This document shows, in pieces, positions 20,816-32,013 of a stretch of 64,000 nt of DNA. Below the pieces are notes generated by a model. That model saw nothing but the letters and a program-made list of their open reading frames with translations. It ran no database searches and was not told where the DNA came from. The stretch spans positions 8,515,793 to 8,579,792 of the forward strand of contig OZ024798.1 of NCBI GenBank assembly GCA_964017045.1, given 5' to 3'. Source of the DNA: Omphiscola glabra. Taxonomy: Eukaryota > Mollusca > Gastropoda > Lymnaeidae. How positions within the stretch are numbered: position 1 is the stretch's first letter; each line of letters begins with the position of its first letter. The position numbers and the translations under genes were made by a program.

Positions 20816-21810
20816 TGGCCCGTGTTTCTTTATTCCCCCCCCCCACACACACACACAGACACAGGTCCCCCACACACATACACATCCCCAACTACTTTTT
20901 TTCTTTTCAAAAAAGTGCATTGTCAGTTATTTTCTTGCTCATTTCAAAGAATAGTTTTATTTTACGCAAATGGAAAGAAGATGCTGATAAGGCATCTCCT
21001 AGGAGACTGCACTGCAACATTGGACATGTTCATTAATTCAGAGATAAAATTCAAGCTTTGACAGTGCAGTTAAATATTTCTTTAGAGCTAAATGGGTTTC
21101 GTTGAAGTGGGGAGAACAAAAAACCTCCCACCACCGTTAACAGTTAACGTTTAATTCATATTAATATTTGAAACACGGAATGAATCTTTTTTTGAAAAAA
21201 AAAAATTACCTTCAAAAACTGAAATTTACTAAACAAATGTCAGCTTTCACACAAAGTTGTTGGCTGAAATGAAAGCACTGATGTCTCGTGACAAGACCCC
21301 CGCGATGGCAGATAGGATTTAACACAGCCACCGAGGTCTGCATGAGGCTATAGGGAAAGGGGGGGGGGTACAAAGTAGACGATGAAACATGAAACGCCAT
21401 GCTCCAGCGACCTCCAGTGTCCAAGACACGGCACCCCATGGTCAATTTCAGACACGCCGTCTGGACCCCCAGCTGATGTCACCGCATCCTTCCTTGATGT
21501 TTTCACTTTTTTTTCCAGTGCGCACAAAAATCCCCCCACTCCACCCACCCGTTCGCGGACATCTTTCCAGAAGGAAAACTGATTCCATTGAAGCGCACGC
21601 AGGTGGCGTGCATAATATTAGCAACTTCTTGAAGCAGATGAGACCATTAAGACGGTGTCTTATCTAATGGGATCGGGGCAGAATGTTCAAACTTAGATTA
21701 AACAATGATTCCTCTCAAAAGAAAACCATTTAAACGTAATTCTATTACTAGACATCGTTGCAAGTGCAAGTAGTTATTATCACAATGAGCAAAATAACCA
21801 GTCGTTATAT
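20816..21810. other. intergenic DNA, no gene recognised
   Basis: Contains a C-tract followed by CA repeats at about 20836-20885 and a G-tract near 21359-21368. Overlapping frames at 21212-21667 on both strands are not recognisable as proteins. Confidence 0.5.
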
Positions 21811-22915
21811 CTACTTGCCGTCACATCTACTTGACGTCACATCTACTTGCCGTCACATCTACTTGCCGCCACATCTACTTGACGTCACATCTACTTGACG
21901 TCACATCTACTTGACGTCACATCTACTTGACGTCACATCTACTTGACGTCACATCTACTTGCCGTCACATCTACTTGCCGTCACATCTACTTGCCGTCAC
22001 ATCTACTTGCCGTCACATCTACTTGCCGTCACATCTACTTGACGTCACATCTACTTGCCGTCACATCTACTTGCCGTCACATCTACTTGACGTCACATCT
22101 ACTTGACGTCACATCTACTTGACGTCACATCTACTTGACGTCACATCTACTTGACGTCACATCTACTTGACGTCACATCTACTTGACGTCACATCTACTT
22201 GACGTCACATCTACTTGCCGTCACATCTACTTGCCGTCACATCTACTTGCCTTCACATCTACTTGCCTTCACATCTACTTGACGTCACATCTACTTGACG
22301 TCACATCTACTTGACGTCACATCTACTTGCCGTCACATCTACTTGCCGTCACATCTACTTGCCTTCACATCTACTTGCCTTCACATCTACTTGACGTCAC
22401 ATCTACTTGACGTCACATCTACTTGACGTCACATCTACTTGACGTCACATCTACTTGCCGTCACATCTACTTGCCGTCATATCTACTTGACGTCACATCT
22501 ACTTGTCGTCACATCTACTTGCCGTCACATCTACTTGACGTCACATCTACTTGACGTCACATCTACTTGACGTCACATCTACTTGACGTCACATCTACTT
22601 GCCGTCACATCTACTTGACGTCACATCTACTTGACGTCACATCTTCTTGCCGTCACATCTACTTGACGTCACATCTACTTGCCGTCACATCTACTTGCCG
22701 TCACATCTACTTGCCGTCACATCTACTTGACGTTACATCTACTTGACGTCACATCTACTTGCCGTCACATCTACTTGCCGTCACATCTACTTGCCGTCAC
22801 ATCTACTTGCCGTCACATCTACTTGACGTCACATCTACTTGCCGTCACATCTACTTGCCGTCACATCTACTTGCCGTCACATCTACTTGCCGTCACATCT
22901 ACTTGCCATGACATT
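21811..22915. repeat. 16-bp minisatellite, about 69 copies, many with a perfect CRE
   Basis: Unit ACATCTACTTGACGTC or ACATCTACTTGCCGTC. By eye about 32 units carry the full palindrome TGACGTCA, the consensus cAMP response element; most others have TGCCGTCA, with a few TGCCTTCA or TGTCGTCA. The two types occur in runs, indicating block duplication. A 16-bp unit is not a multiple of 3; stop-free stretches occur only where TGA is absent. Confidence 0.97.
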
Positions 22916-23187
22916 TTACTGCCTTAACATCATACTGCCGTCACATCTACTTGCCATGACATCTTACTGCCTTAACATCATACTGCCGTCATATCTACTT
23001 GTCTTAACATCTTACTGCCATCACATCTACTTGCCGTCACATCTACTTGCCGTCACAACTATTTACCGTCACATCTACTTGTCGTCACATCTACTTGCCG
23101 TCATATCTTACTGCCGTCACATCTACTTGCCGTCACATCTACTTGCCGTCACATCTTACTGCCGTCACATCCAACTGCGGTCACACA
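22916..23187. repeat. degenerate tail of the 16-bp array
   Basis: Diverged units with GCCATGACATCTTACTGCC and CTTAACATCATACTGCCG variants, including two near-identical blocks at about 22907-22940 and 22952-22987. Confidence 0.85.
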
Positions 23188-23294
23188 TTCTTTTATATAA
23201 ATTTTCTAATGACCCCCCCCCCCCCCACACACTTTTACACAGCAGATTTATTTCATCAATTATGTCAGAAACAAATTAAAAGAAAAAAATATAC

Positions 23295-23600
23295 GTGAAA
23301 CGAAATTGCGATATTTTAAAAAAAAATCTCATTTTAGCGCAGTAATCGGGAACTATATTTCGTGAATACAGTGACATCATATTTACTTTATATTCAAAAC
23401 CTGTTTTTTGGTTGTGGGGGTGGGGGGGCTGAAAATTTAATAGAATGTGTTGACATCGGCAAAAAGTCTATGTGCTAAGTTTGAGCTCGAATAGGTTGAC
23501 AGGAAGTGGGTCAGTTCGCCGTCCTAAGATTTTTCCATACGCACTCAGCCAGAAAGAGACACGCGAACAAAGGCGAAGTAAATAAAAAATGGATATCAAA
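23295..23600 (+). repeat. dispersed repeat family A copy
   Basis: Landmarks in order: TTGCGATATTTTA, TCTCATTTTAGCGCAGTAAT, GGGGGGGCTGAAAATTTAAT, GTGTTGACATCGGC, GTCTATGTGCTAAGTTTGAG, GGAAGTGGGTCAGTTCGCCG. Matches 29465-29775 and the reverse of 3336-3650. Confidence 0.8.
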
Positions 23601-23611
23601 TGCTTTTATAA

Positions 23612-23790
23612 TTCTATATATATATGTGTGTGTGCATACATATGCATATAAATATATATATATATGTATTATATATGTATGTATATATATATATATAGTT
23701 ATATAGTTCGACAGTCTAAATCGATCTTGACCTTATGCATCGGATATGCTAATTATGAACTTTATATTTATATATAACTATATATATGTC
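23612..23790. repeat. AT-rich microsatellite region
   Basis: Runs of TA, TG and TATG dinucleotides and tetranucleotides up to about 23705, then more TATA-rich sequence to 23785. Confidence 0.8.
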
Positions 23791-23929
23791 AATACTATTC
23801 AAATACTCACCATGAGATTTATGATTATGGCTTACTAAATTTCTGTTTTCGCAGTAAAAAAAAAGTATACTTTTATTTTTACCAAATATCTAGTAAAAGA
23901 TGTTTTTCTTCCGCACGTTAGTATATTTA

Positions 23930-24039
23930 ACTTCGAGCACAGCCAGATCTGACGACATCGTTGCTGTGATGTTAGATTCAGACCATGAGTCCGACATTGA
24001 CTGTTATTCATCTCTAGAAGATATTTCTGATGAATGAAT
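23930..24039 (+). pseudogene. short acidic reading frame, possibly transposase N-terminus
   Basis: The frame reads SDDIVAVMLDSDHESDID then CYSSLEDISDE and a stop. The acidic, serine-rich pattern recalls the N-terminal tail of piggyBac-type transposases, but no downstream domain is present. The family is not established. Confidence 0.2.
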
Positions 24040-24051
24040 GTCATCCTTAGT

Positions 24052-24251
24052 CAGCGGTTCTCAACATGTGGGTCGCGACCCCTATGGGGGTCGAACGACC
24101 TTTTCACAGGGGTCGCCTAAGACCATCGGAAAAAAAACATATAATCTGCAGTTACGTGGTAGCAACGAAAATAATGATGTGTGTTGGGGTTCGCCACAAC
24201 ATGGGGAGCTGTTATAAAGGGTCGCGGCGTTAGAAAGGTTGAGTACCACTG
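24052..24251 (+). mobile_element. SPIN-like hAT MITE, 200 bp
   Basis: Starts CAGCGGTTCTCAACATGTGG and ends GGTTGAGTACCACTG, near-perfect inverted ends. The interior contains GGGTCGCGACCCCTATGGGG, GGGTCGCCTAAGACCATCGG, CGCCACAACATGGGGAGCTG and AAAGGGTCGCGGCGTTAG. These match, from memory, the SPIN hAT family. Flanks TCCTTAGT (24044-24051) and TCCTAAGT (24252-24259) agree at 7 of 8 bases. Other copies are at 51348-54121 and 62167-62355. Confidence 0.88.
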
Positions 24252-24526
24252 TCCTAAGTGATCTCTACCCTCAACTAACCTTAACATATTTGTTTTTAAA
24301 AATTCATGACTAAGTAAAGAAAATTAAGCAATTATAAAAAAAATTCATCTGTTGTATATTAGTTACATTTAGTTTATAATTTATTTTTTCTTGAAATAAT
24401 TTTATTCCTGGATTTCACAGGGTCCCTGGATGAGAGTGACTTTTGTCCCGTTTTCTCGGGATAAGCCAACACCCGGGAAATGAATAGCCCTGGTTTCCAC
24501 ATCACCACCCCAGGGCGTCTCATTAT

Positions 24527-24698
24527 CATTGGCGCAGGGGGTGGGTAACGGAGACGTTCCGCGCCGGGCGCCAAATTTTGTTCTTAAATGTAGGGGCGGC
24601 ATTTTGAGCCACTGTAAAGTTTTTTTTTTCGCGGAAGACGGGCGGCGAAATTTTCGGCCCACCCACCCCGGACGGCACTGGCCCTAGCTACGCCACTG
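24527..24698. mobile_element. degraded MITE, CAGTGGCGTA family (right end clear)
   Basis: The right end CCTAGCTACGCCACTG (to 24698) matches the family. A possible left end CATTGGCGCAGG lies at 24527. The interior has GGCGCCAAATTTTG and GGGCGGCGAAATTTTCGG, typical of the family. No matching target duplication was found. Confidence 0.6.
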
Positions 24699-26095
24699 AA
24701 CACTACATCATCTTATGTCTTACTATCCCATCCAGCAAGCACTACTACCACACGCCCTAAGTGCAATGATATTCTATCCTTAAAAAATCACCATTTCCAT
24801 ATTAAAAGTGGTTTCGCTACATTTGTAGCAAGATTGTATCCGACAATTTCTTTTATTTCCCTTGCCTTACCGCACTGAGCATAAGACGCCAGGAATCGTG
24901 GCGACTGCCATGAGCAGACGACTCTATGGTGCATTATGGCTAATCCTCTTAAGGTCTTTTCAGCTACTGCTAAATGGCCCTTATCGATCGCCAGTTTTTT
25001 TTTTATTGGAAAGTAACCGTTTAGTTTTAGGGAGAGTTCCGTCGTGCCGAATAGGCTCACCCAATCGTGGTGTGCTGAGAACGAGGCTCGGCTCCATCTT
25101 ATGCTGATTGGTGGTGACGTGAAAATTGGCAGATTATTGCTGAAGGGAAAGGAAGACGTGCCGCGCCGGCCCCCCGGATTGGCGCCTGCTCTGCCACGCT
25201 GGAGTCGACACAAAACCAGACTTGTCGCGTCTCAGACGTAACGGCCGATGTCTCTGACAGCAGCGGACTGAGCTTTGGGGAAAATGAATAAAATAGGGAT
25301 TACCCAAAACAGAGCAGGACTGGTGAATATAAGATGTTCAGGTTAATTGGAGATGAAATTAAATTGAGAAAAGGCAGGAGTTTGGTCTGGGGGAGTGGGG
25401 GAGGGTAGGTTGATGGCATTTGGCGGGGGGGATTGAGGTTGATGGCATTAGGCATAACATTTACAACCTCAATCTTAACGCTACATGCGATTATCAATTT
25501 TTCTTTCCACAAGAGAGTTCTTTATCGTAAAGTCTATAGAAAAGTTTTCGGGTGCAAATGTCTCGATGGGGGCTTTGGTATGCTTCGCTCTGCTGGAGGA
25601 CATCTTATTCAATGCGAGGAAATGGTTTTTTTAATGCCACCTGCAAAGCAGTAAGGCTAATAATAGTTTGAACTGTCTTGAAGATAATTGTGTGACTCAT
25701 TCTGGAACCGACTGAAGCAGGTGTCACGGCGTCTTAGATTGCCACACGCACATGATCATGATGAGATCTTATACACGGCATATTATTACACACATTACAA
25801 GCAGAGACATATTTTTTCAAGGGCATCTGCTTCAAACATTAATTAAAGGGGGCGTCTACCGGCTGAGATGGTCAGCAATTGCACTCGATCTGACGCGACG
25901 GGGTGACGCGACGCGAAGGTAATACTATTCACCATATCTGTACCCGGTAGAGAGGACTATGGACCGTGTCAAAGAGACGTAAGTAAGATTAAGGTTGCCC
26001 GATAAAATAAGGGAAAAAAGCCTTATCCATCGCTGTATTTACAATTACTCATTTATTTAAAAAAAAAAAAAAAAAAAGAATCTTCATAACATGGA
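24699..26095. other. intergenic DNA, no gene recognised
   Basis: About 1.4 kb. Overlapping frames at 24788-25241 on both strands lack any recognisable motif, although the segment 24860-25260 is GC-richer and not obviously repetitive, so it may be unique host sequence. A poly-A run lies at about 26060-26076. Confidence 0.5.
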
Positions 26096-26100
26096 GACAT

Positions 26101-26362
26101 TTGCCCCCTTTGGCCACCATTGGGCCCCTTTGGCCAGCATTGGCCACCATTATCCCCCTTTGGCCACCATTGGCCACCATTGGCCCCCTTTGGCCATCAT
26201 TGGCCCCCTTTGGCCAGCATTGGCCACCATTGGCCCCCTTTGGCCACCATTGGACACCATTGGCCCCCTTTGGCCACCATTGGCCCCCTTTGGCCACCTT
26301 TGGCGACCATTGGCCACCATTGGTCCCCTTTGGCCACCATTGGCCCCCTTTGGCCCACATGA
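26101..26362. repeat. 12-bp minisatellite, about 22 copies, with CCAAT-box motif
   Basis: Units TTGGCCACCATT and TTGGCCCCCTTT alternate. Junctions of the type CCATTGGCC contain GGCCAATGG on the minus strand, which fits the NF-Y CCAAT-box consensus. The 12-bp unit stays open in several frames on both strands. Confidence 0.95.
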
Positions 26363-26605
26363 GAGTTGCCAACCGTCCGGACATTGACGGACAGTCCGTA
26401 ACTATGTTACATAAAGACATGTAAAAGTCGGTAAGAGCTCTAAAAGTGACTTTAAAATGGGGCGCTGCACAAACATGTTTCACAAACCAGTGAGCCCCAG
26501 TGTCTGTGAGGGTTTTTTCAACTTGTTTACTTTAAAATCGAATGTTCTTAATTAAGAGAATTTCAAAGCTCATGAACGCTCCAAGCAGTTAGCTAACGTT
26601 ATCAT

Positions 26606-26768
26606 ACCTAGCTGATGCCATAATGTTCATATGGCATGGCGACATTAGCCTAGGGACATTTAACCTGGCTGATGCCATAATGTTCATATGACATGGTGAC
26701 ATTAGCCTAGAGACATATAACTTATAACCTGGCTGATGCCATAGTGTTCATATGGCATAGAGACATAT
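26606..26768. repeat. tandem triplication of about 60-bp unit
   Basis: Three copies of a segment containing CTGATGCCATAATGTTCATA, TGGCATGG.GACATTAGCC and AGAGACATATAAC, with small indels between copies. Confidence 0.85.
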
Positions 26769-26904
26769 TAGAAACTTAATCTTACGTATGTTTGAGTGTT
26801 TTTGAGCGTCTGAGTCTCCACACGTTTATTTTAAAATATGTCCTTATATATATATTTTGTTTGTGCTAAAAAATTGTGGAGATTTGTAGCTTGGTCGCGT
26901 TGGC

Positions 26905-27205
26905 TGCCGTGGCACATACATACATAGTCTTAGTCTGTGTATAAACAGCATGGGCACATATAGTCTCAAGCTGTGTATAAACAGCTTGGGCACATATATA
27001 AATAGTCTTAGTCTGTGTATAAACAGCCTGGGTACATATATAAATAGTCTCAGTCTGTGTATAAACAGCCTGGGCACAATTATAAATAGTCTCAGTCTGT
27101 GTATAAACAGCATGGGCACATATATAAATAGTCTCAGTCTGTGTATAACAGCATGGGCACATATATAAATAGTCTCAGTCTGTGTATAAACAGCACGGGC
27201 ACATA
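26905..27205. repeat. 42-bp minisatellite, about 7 copies
   Basis: Unit has GGGCACATATATAAATAGTC, TCAGTCTGTGTATAAACAGC and CT. The first copies are shorter. The period of 14 codons creates frames on both strands. Confidence 0.92.
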
Positions 27206-27264
27206 CTACTAAATCCAATTAGATGGGCACCGTGGCAACATATTAACAATGTGATTGTTGAAAA

Positions 27265-27456
27265 CAGGCCTGCACAACATACGGCCCGCGGGTCGCATGC
27301 GGTCCGTCAGCACCTACTTGGCGAAGTAACACTTTATTCTAATTATTTTCTTAAGAACTCCACCCCCCCCCCCCCCCGGTCCTATTTTCTTTGGGCCCGC
27401 ACAAGTTTTTCATAAAGTATTATGGCCCGCCTTACCCTTTGAGTTGTGCAGGCCTG
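27265..27456. mobile_element. hAT MITE, 192 bp, TIR CAGGCCTGCACAAC
   Basis: Begins CAGGCCTGCACAAC and ends GTTGTGCAGGCCTG, 14-bp perfect inverted repeats. Subterminal GGCCCGCGGGTCGCATGCGG and GGCCCGCCTTACCC are typical of hAT MITEs of the CAGGCCTG/CAGGGGTG type. Flanks GTTGAAAA and GTTTGAAA agree at 6 of 8. Carries an internal C-tract of about 17. Confidence 0.9.
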
Positions 27457-28060
27457 GTTTGAAACATAATTTTTTTAATTTGCTGTTCTATACAAACAGC
27501 TGAATTTGTTGAAGTTTTGCTAGAGACGTTAATTTAGCTAACACACAACTAATATCCATGTGCCCCTGTAAATATTCCTATCAAATCAAACATTTGGTCT
27601 CCTCCCCTTTTAAAAAAAAAAACATGCACGGCAAGTCGAATTATTTCAAATGAAGTTATTTTTTCCTTACACAGTAGGGTAATTATATAATTCCACGGAA
27701 TAATGATTTTTTCTATACATAGTTGTGTAATGATTTAATTCCATTAACTTATGTTTTTTTCCCCTATACACAGTTGTGTAGTGATTTAATTCCGCTGAGA
27801 AAATGGTTTTTGAAACATGCAAGATATCCTTTACCGGATGTCTGTCTTTGACGAGTCAGCTCTATGGCAGATACGGCATTACCATTAAGCAGACTTGCTT
27901 TACAAGCATTTTAAAAATTTTACCAAAAAATACGTTCTTACGGTTTTAGTATCTCTACATTTTAGATTGGATACTTTACTACAATTTTATGATCATACTG
28001 TGTTACACGTTTTTGGATACGATTGTAGCATTTCTATTTTATTATGTTAAGATGGTTACG
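27457..28060. other. AT-rich spacer with a degenerate ATTCC repeat
   Basis: At 27670-27800 three diverged copies of a segment containing ACACAGTTGTGTAATGATTT then AATTCC occur about 55-60 bp apart. Nothing else recognised. Confidence 0.5.
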
Positions 28061-28063
28061 CAA

Positions 28064-28456
28064 GTTTGGAATTGTTTGTTTGGCATTATTGTTTGGAATT
28101 GTTTGTTTGGAATTGTTGTTTGGAATTGTTTGTTTGGCATTGTTGTTTGGAATTGTTTGTTTGGCATTGTTGTTTGGAATTGTTTGTTTGGAATTGTTTG
28201 TTTGGAATTGTTTGTTAGGCATTGTTGTTTGGCATTGTTTGTTTGGAATTGTTTGTTTGGCATTGTTGTTTGGAATTGTTTGTTTGGCATTGTTGTTTGG
28301 AATTGTTGTTTGGAATTGTTATTTGGATTGGTTGTTTGGAATTGTTATTTGGCATTGTTGTTTGGAATTGTTTGTTTGGAATATTTGTTTGGAATTGTTT
28401 GTTGGAATTGTTGTATGGAATTGTTGTTTGGAATTGTTGTTTGGAATTGTTGTTAT
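28064..28456. repeat. 12-14-bp minisatellite, about 29 copies
   Basis: Units TTTGGAATTGTTG, TTTGGCATTGTTG and TTTGGAATTGTTTG. Length polymorphism between 13 and 14 bp makes frames slide, and all three forward frames stay open over parts of it. Confidence 0.95.
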
Positions 28457-28918
28457 ACAGGACTTTGGCCGAAGCCGAAACCGAAAGCTTAACGAGACTT
28501 TCGGCCGGAACCGAACCCGAAGAAAGTAGATGTTTCGAAACTCGCTCGCGCTTATGTTCTGCGTACATAGAAAAGTGATGCGGAAACTATCGATATTTAT
28601 ATTCTTTTTACCAAGATTGAGATTATCGGTAATTTAAATAATTACTTTGGCTTTTCCCATTTGAATTAAAAAATAATGTAAAGGTATTTGTTAAAAATTA
28701 TATTTTAATTTAGTGTGGTAAGAGCACATCTTGATATAGGAGGGGGTCGCTTTGACAAATTCATGCATAATAGACCCTTGGGTCCCCTTTGCCTTTATAA
28801 CATAAATACAAAGCTACTTAGATATATTTGGTATCGCTCGAAAGAGTAGCCTATGTATTTTTTATTGGTGTGTCCCACTCAAATGTCCAGACATAAGCCT
28901 TGAAGGAATTCTATGTTC
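28457..28918. other. AT-rich spacer, nothing recognised
   Basis: A short palindromic segment (CTTTGGCCGAAGCC with CTTTCGGCCGG) lies at about 28462-28510; otherwise nothing is seen. Confidence 0.45.
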
Positions 28919-28926
28919 CGCTAAAC

Positions 28927-29218
28927 CAGGGGTGGGCAAACTTTGTGTGCGTAGGGCCAAAAGAAAAGCCATTGGAGGGCCGCATATATCTTTTGCCATA
29001 TTAGCATTACATTACGAAGGTCAAGGGCTGTTTACAAAAATAGAAAATCGGAAAGAAATTTTATAAAAAATGTTAAAACAATCATAACGGTACATGAAAT
29101 TCTGTAAAATTTAACAAGATAACTTAAAAACAAGTAATTTGTTTATATTTCTAAATGCCCTTATAACATCAGTTTCGGGGCCACGTGTGGCCCGCGGGCC
29201 GAGGTTTGCCCTCTCCTG
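28927..29218. mobile_element. hAT MITE, 292 bp, TIR CAGGGGTGGGCAAAC, perfect target duplication
   Basis: Begins CAGGGGTGGGCAAACTTTG and ends CCGAGGTTTGCCCTCTCCTG, inverted repeats with two mismatches in the first 15 bases. Flanked on both sides by CGCTAAAC (28919-28926 and 29219-29226). Subterminal GGCCCGCGGGCC is typical of this hAT group. Confidence 0.93.
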
Positions 29219-29464
29219 CGCTAAACCAAACATTTTCTTTGAACCACGCGTTCTTATTTTTCGGAAATTAAGTTTTCCGTTTATTCTGAATTATTATTTA
29301 TCGGCAAATTTTACCGGATTAAACAAAATTTGTACGAAGGTTGAGATCCTTTTAGTATGATAATACAGACGTGGTTACACTGGAACACCCAATAAAGTAC
29401 AATGTATTCTCAGAATAGTACTTAACCATCTCAAAATCGTACAATACCGTATTTCAGAAGAAAA

Positions 29465-29775
29465 AAAAATATTACTCACCAAAATCACTTGCGATATTTA
29501 AAAAAAAAAAAAAGAAGGAAATCTCATTTAGCGCATTTTCGGGATGTTCATTTCAAGTCAGTTTTATCATATTTCCTTCATCCTCCCCTTAGCAACAGAG
29601 GAAAAATTGATTTTTGGTTGTTGGGTTTTTGGGGATGGTGCTGAAAATTTGATAGAAGTGTTGTCATCCGTAATGTGTCTATGTGCAAAGTTTCAGGTTG
29701 ATGGGAAGTGAGTCAATTTACCGTCCGAAAATTTTATCAGCCAGCCACGAAAAAAAAAGAGAAGTTTAATATAAA
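29465..29775 (+). repeat. dispersed repeat family A copy
   Basis: Landmarks: ATCACTTGCGATATTT, TCTCATTTAGCGCATTTTCG, AGCAACAGAGGAAAAATTGA, GCTGAAAATTTGATAGAAGT, GTTTCAGGTTGATGGGAAGT and GTCAATTTACCGTCCGAA. Same orientation as 23295-23600. Confidence 0.85.
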
Positions 29776-29835
29776 GGATTTAAAAAAAGGCAAACTTGAA
29801 AGGCAACGCAGGCAATATTAAAATCATCAATGCAA

Positions 29836-30536
29836 TGCGCATGTCCGTCAATGTGCACGTCCGTCAATGTGCACGTCCGTCAATGTGCACGTTCGTCAAT
29901 GTGCATGTCAGTCAATGTGCACGTCCGTCAATGTGCACGTCCGTCAATGTGCACGTCCGTCAATGGGAACGCCCGTCAAAGGGCGAGTCCGTCAATGTGC
30001 GAGTCCGTCAAAGCGCACGTCCGTCAATGTGCGAGTTCGTCAATGTGCGAGTCCGTCAATGTGCGAGTCCGTCAATGTGCACGTCCGTCAATGTGCACGT
30101 CCGTCAATGTGCACGTTCGTCAATATACACGTCCGTCAATGTGCACGTCCGTCAATGTGCGAGTCCGTCAAAGCGCACGTCCGTCAATGTGCGAGTCCGT
30201 CAATGTGCGAGTCCGTCAATGTGCACGTCCGTCAATGTGCACGTCCGTCAATGTGCACGTCCGTCAATGTGCACGTCCGTAAATGTGCACGTCCGTCAAT
30301 TGGAACGCCCGTCAATGGGCAGGTCCGTCAATGTGCACGTCCGTCAATGTGCACGTCCGTCAATGTGCACATACGTCCATGTGCACGTCCGTCCATGTGC
30401 ACTTCCGTCCATGTGCACGTCCGTCAATGTGCACTTCCGTCAATGTGCACGTACGTCCATGTGCACTTCCGTCAATGTGCACGTCCGTCAATGTGCATGT
30501 CCGTCAATGTGCGAGTCCGTCAATGTAGCCAGATAT
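29836..30536. repeat. 16-bp minisatellite, about 44 copies
   Basis: Unit GTGCACGTCCGTCAAT with GCGAGTCC, GTCCATGT and GGAACGCC variants. No unit frame contains a stop, so all three forward frames are open for 150-250 residues; the repeat cycles every 16 codons. Blocks of unit variants recur (about 29955-30110 and 30150-30330). Confidence 0.96.
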
Positions 30537-30704
30537 AAATGTCTGAGTTGATTGGGCAATGAAACATCCATATATAGCGTACGCAAATATAAAACAACAA
30601 CATATTTTCATACCGGACCCTGACAAGGCGAAGGGGCAGTCCATATATGACGTACACACTGTCGGTGCCAGTGACAGAGTAAAAGGGGGTAGGGCATCCG
30701 AATG

Positions 30705-31072
30705 TAAATCTAATTTTTAGAAGATACTCTCTATAATACCCCACATTCAATGTTTTATCAGAAGATACTCTCTACCATTCATCCAGCGTTTTATTGGAAG
30801 ATACTCTCTACCCTTCATTCAGCGTTTTATTAGAAGATACTCTCTACCCCACATTTAACGTTTTAACAGAAGATACTCTCTACCCCACATTCAACGTTTG
30901 ATTAGAAGATACTCTCTACCCCTCATATAACATTTTATTAGAAGATACTCTCTACCACGCATATAACATTTCATAGGAGATACTCTCTACCCCACATATA
31001 AAATTTTATTAGAAGATACTCTCTACCCCAAATTCAACGTTTTATTTGAACATACTCTCTGACCCCACATAT
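30705..31072. repeat. 36-bp degenerate minisatellite, about 9-10 copies
   Basis: Each unit has TTAGAAGATACTCTCTACC followed by CCACATTCAACGTTTTA-like sequence that varies (CATATAACATT in some). Confidence 0.9.
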
Positions 31073-32012
31073 AACGATTCATTTCTACTTTTGGTCCCAA
31101 TGTGGTTTTTGTTTGATTTACTTCTAGTCGTAATTTATTTCTGAGGAAAGAAAAAAAGAAAGTAGTTTTTTTTCTTCTTTTTTTGGTGGGGTATAGGGGA
31201 GACGCCGACATTCTTGCGCCCATATTTAACGAAGCGTAATTAAAGAAGACGTATCGACAAGTAAAAAAAAAAAAAGCTGTGTATTATTTGCCACAACAAG
31301 ATTTGTCATTATTAGAAGTGGGGCCACTTAGAAACGAAAAAATAAAAAGGAAAAGTCAGTAAATATAGTCTAACGGTTACGAGAGGGGGAGAGAGAGGGC
31401 GCCACAAGTTATAATTATACCATTCTATGTACAGCATCCATGTCTCTTATACAAAAGGTACAGAGAGTCGCACGACGTGGAAGATATAGAAGGAATAAAA
31501 GAAAAAAAAACTTAAGAACTGCTGTGTAAAAACCAGTTTTTATTTTATTCATTAACTTTAAAAAAAAAAAAAAATTCTTTCTTCCCTTTCGTACGTTTTT
31601 TGTTCCGTGTCTCCCCCCCCCCCCCCCTTTTTTTTTTTCTTTCTTTCCGATTTTGTCCAACGTTCCGTATTCCCGCTTTTGAATAGTTCGTCTGCCCCCA
31701 AAATAAGCTGTATCATAACTGGTGACGTTGACATCTTCAAAAATGACGTCAAGTACAAGGTCTACTGACTGATGTATGTGCTAAATAGTTTAAAATACTT
31801 CCAGGACAGTGAACGCACGGTGAAAGAAGTGATTAAAATCTAGCTAAATTGTTTTGAAGACAGCTTTTTGGTGTCGAGGTTATTAATTTTTTTGTAAAAA
31901 ATATTTTTTAATATTTCTTATGTTTGAATGTGATGCGAACGTCTTCCGTGATTAAGTTCCTGAATCAAAAAAAAAAGGGGGGTATTTTTTTAAACACCAT
32001 AAATTTCGGTTG
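31073..32012. other. homopolymer-rich spacer, no gene recognised
   Basis: Contains long T, A and C runs (about 31170-31185, 31264-31277, 31558-31575, 31611-31627 and 31628-31640). Minus-strand frames 31415-31758 are low-complexity. Confidence 0.5.
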
Positions 32013-32013
32013 A

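Noticed and set aside
24788..25241. Overlapping frames of 141 and 65-81 residues as host exons
   Set aside because: No conserved motif, no convincing splice signals paired with a continuing frame; kept only as possibly unique sequence.
29796..30551. Basic, cysteine-rich repeat protein of 251 residues
   Set aside because: All three frames are open simultaneously because the 16-bp unit lacks stops; no sign of one frame being preferred.
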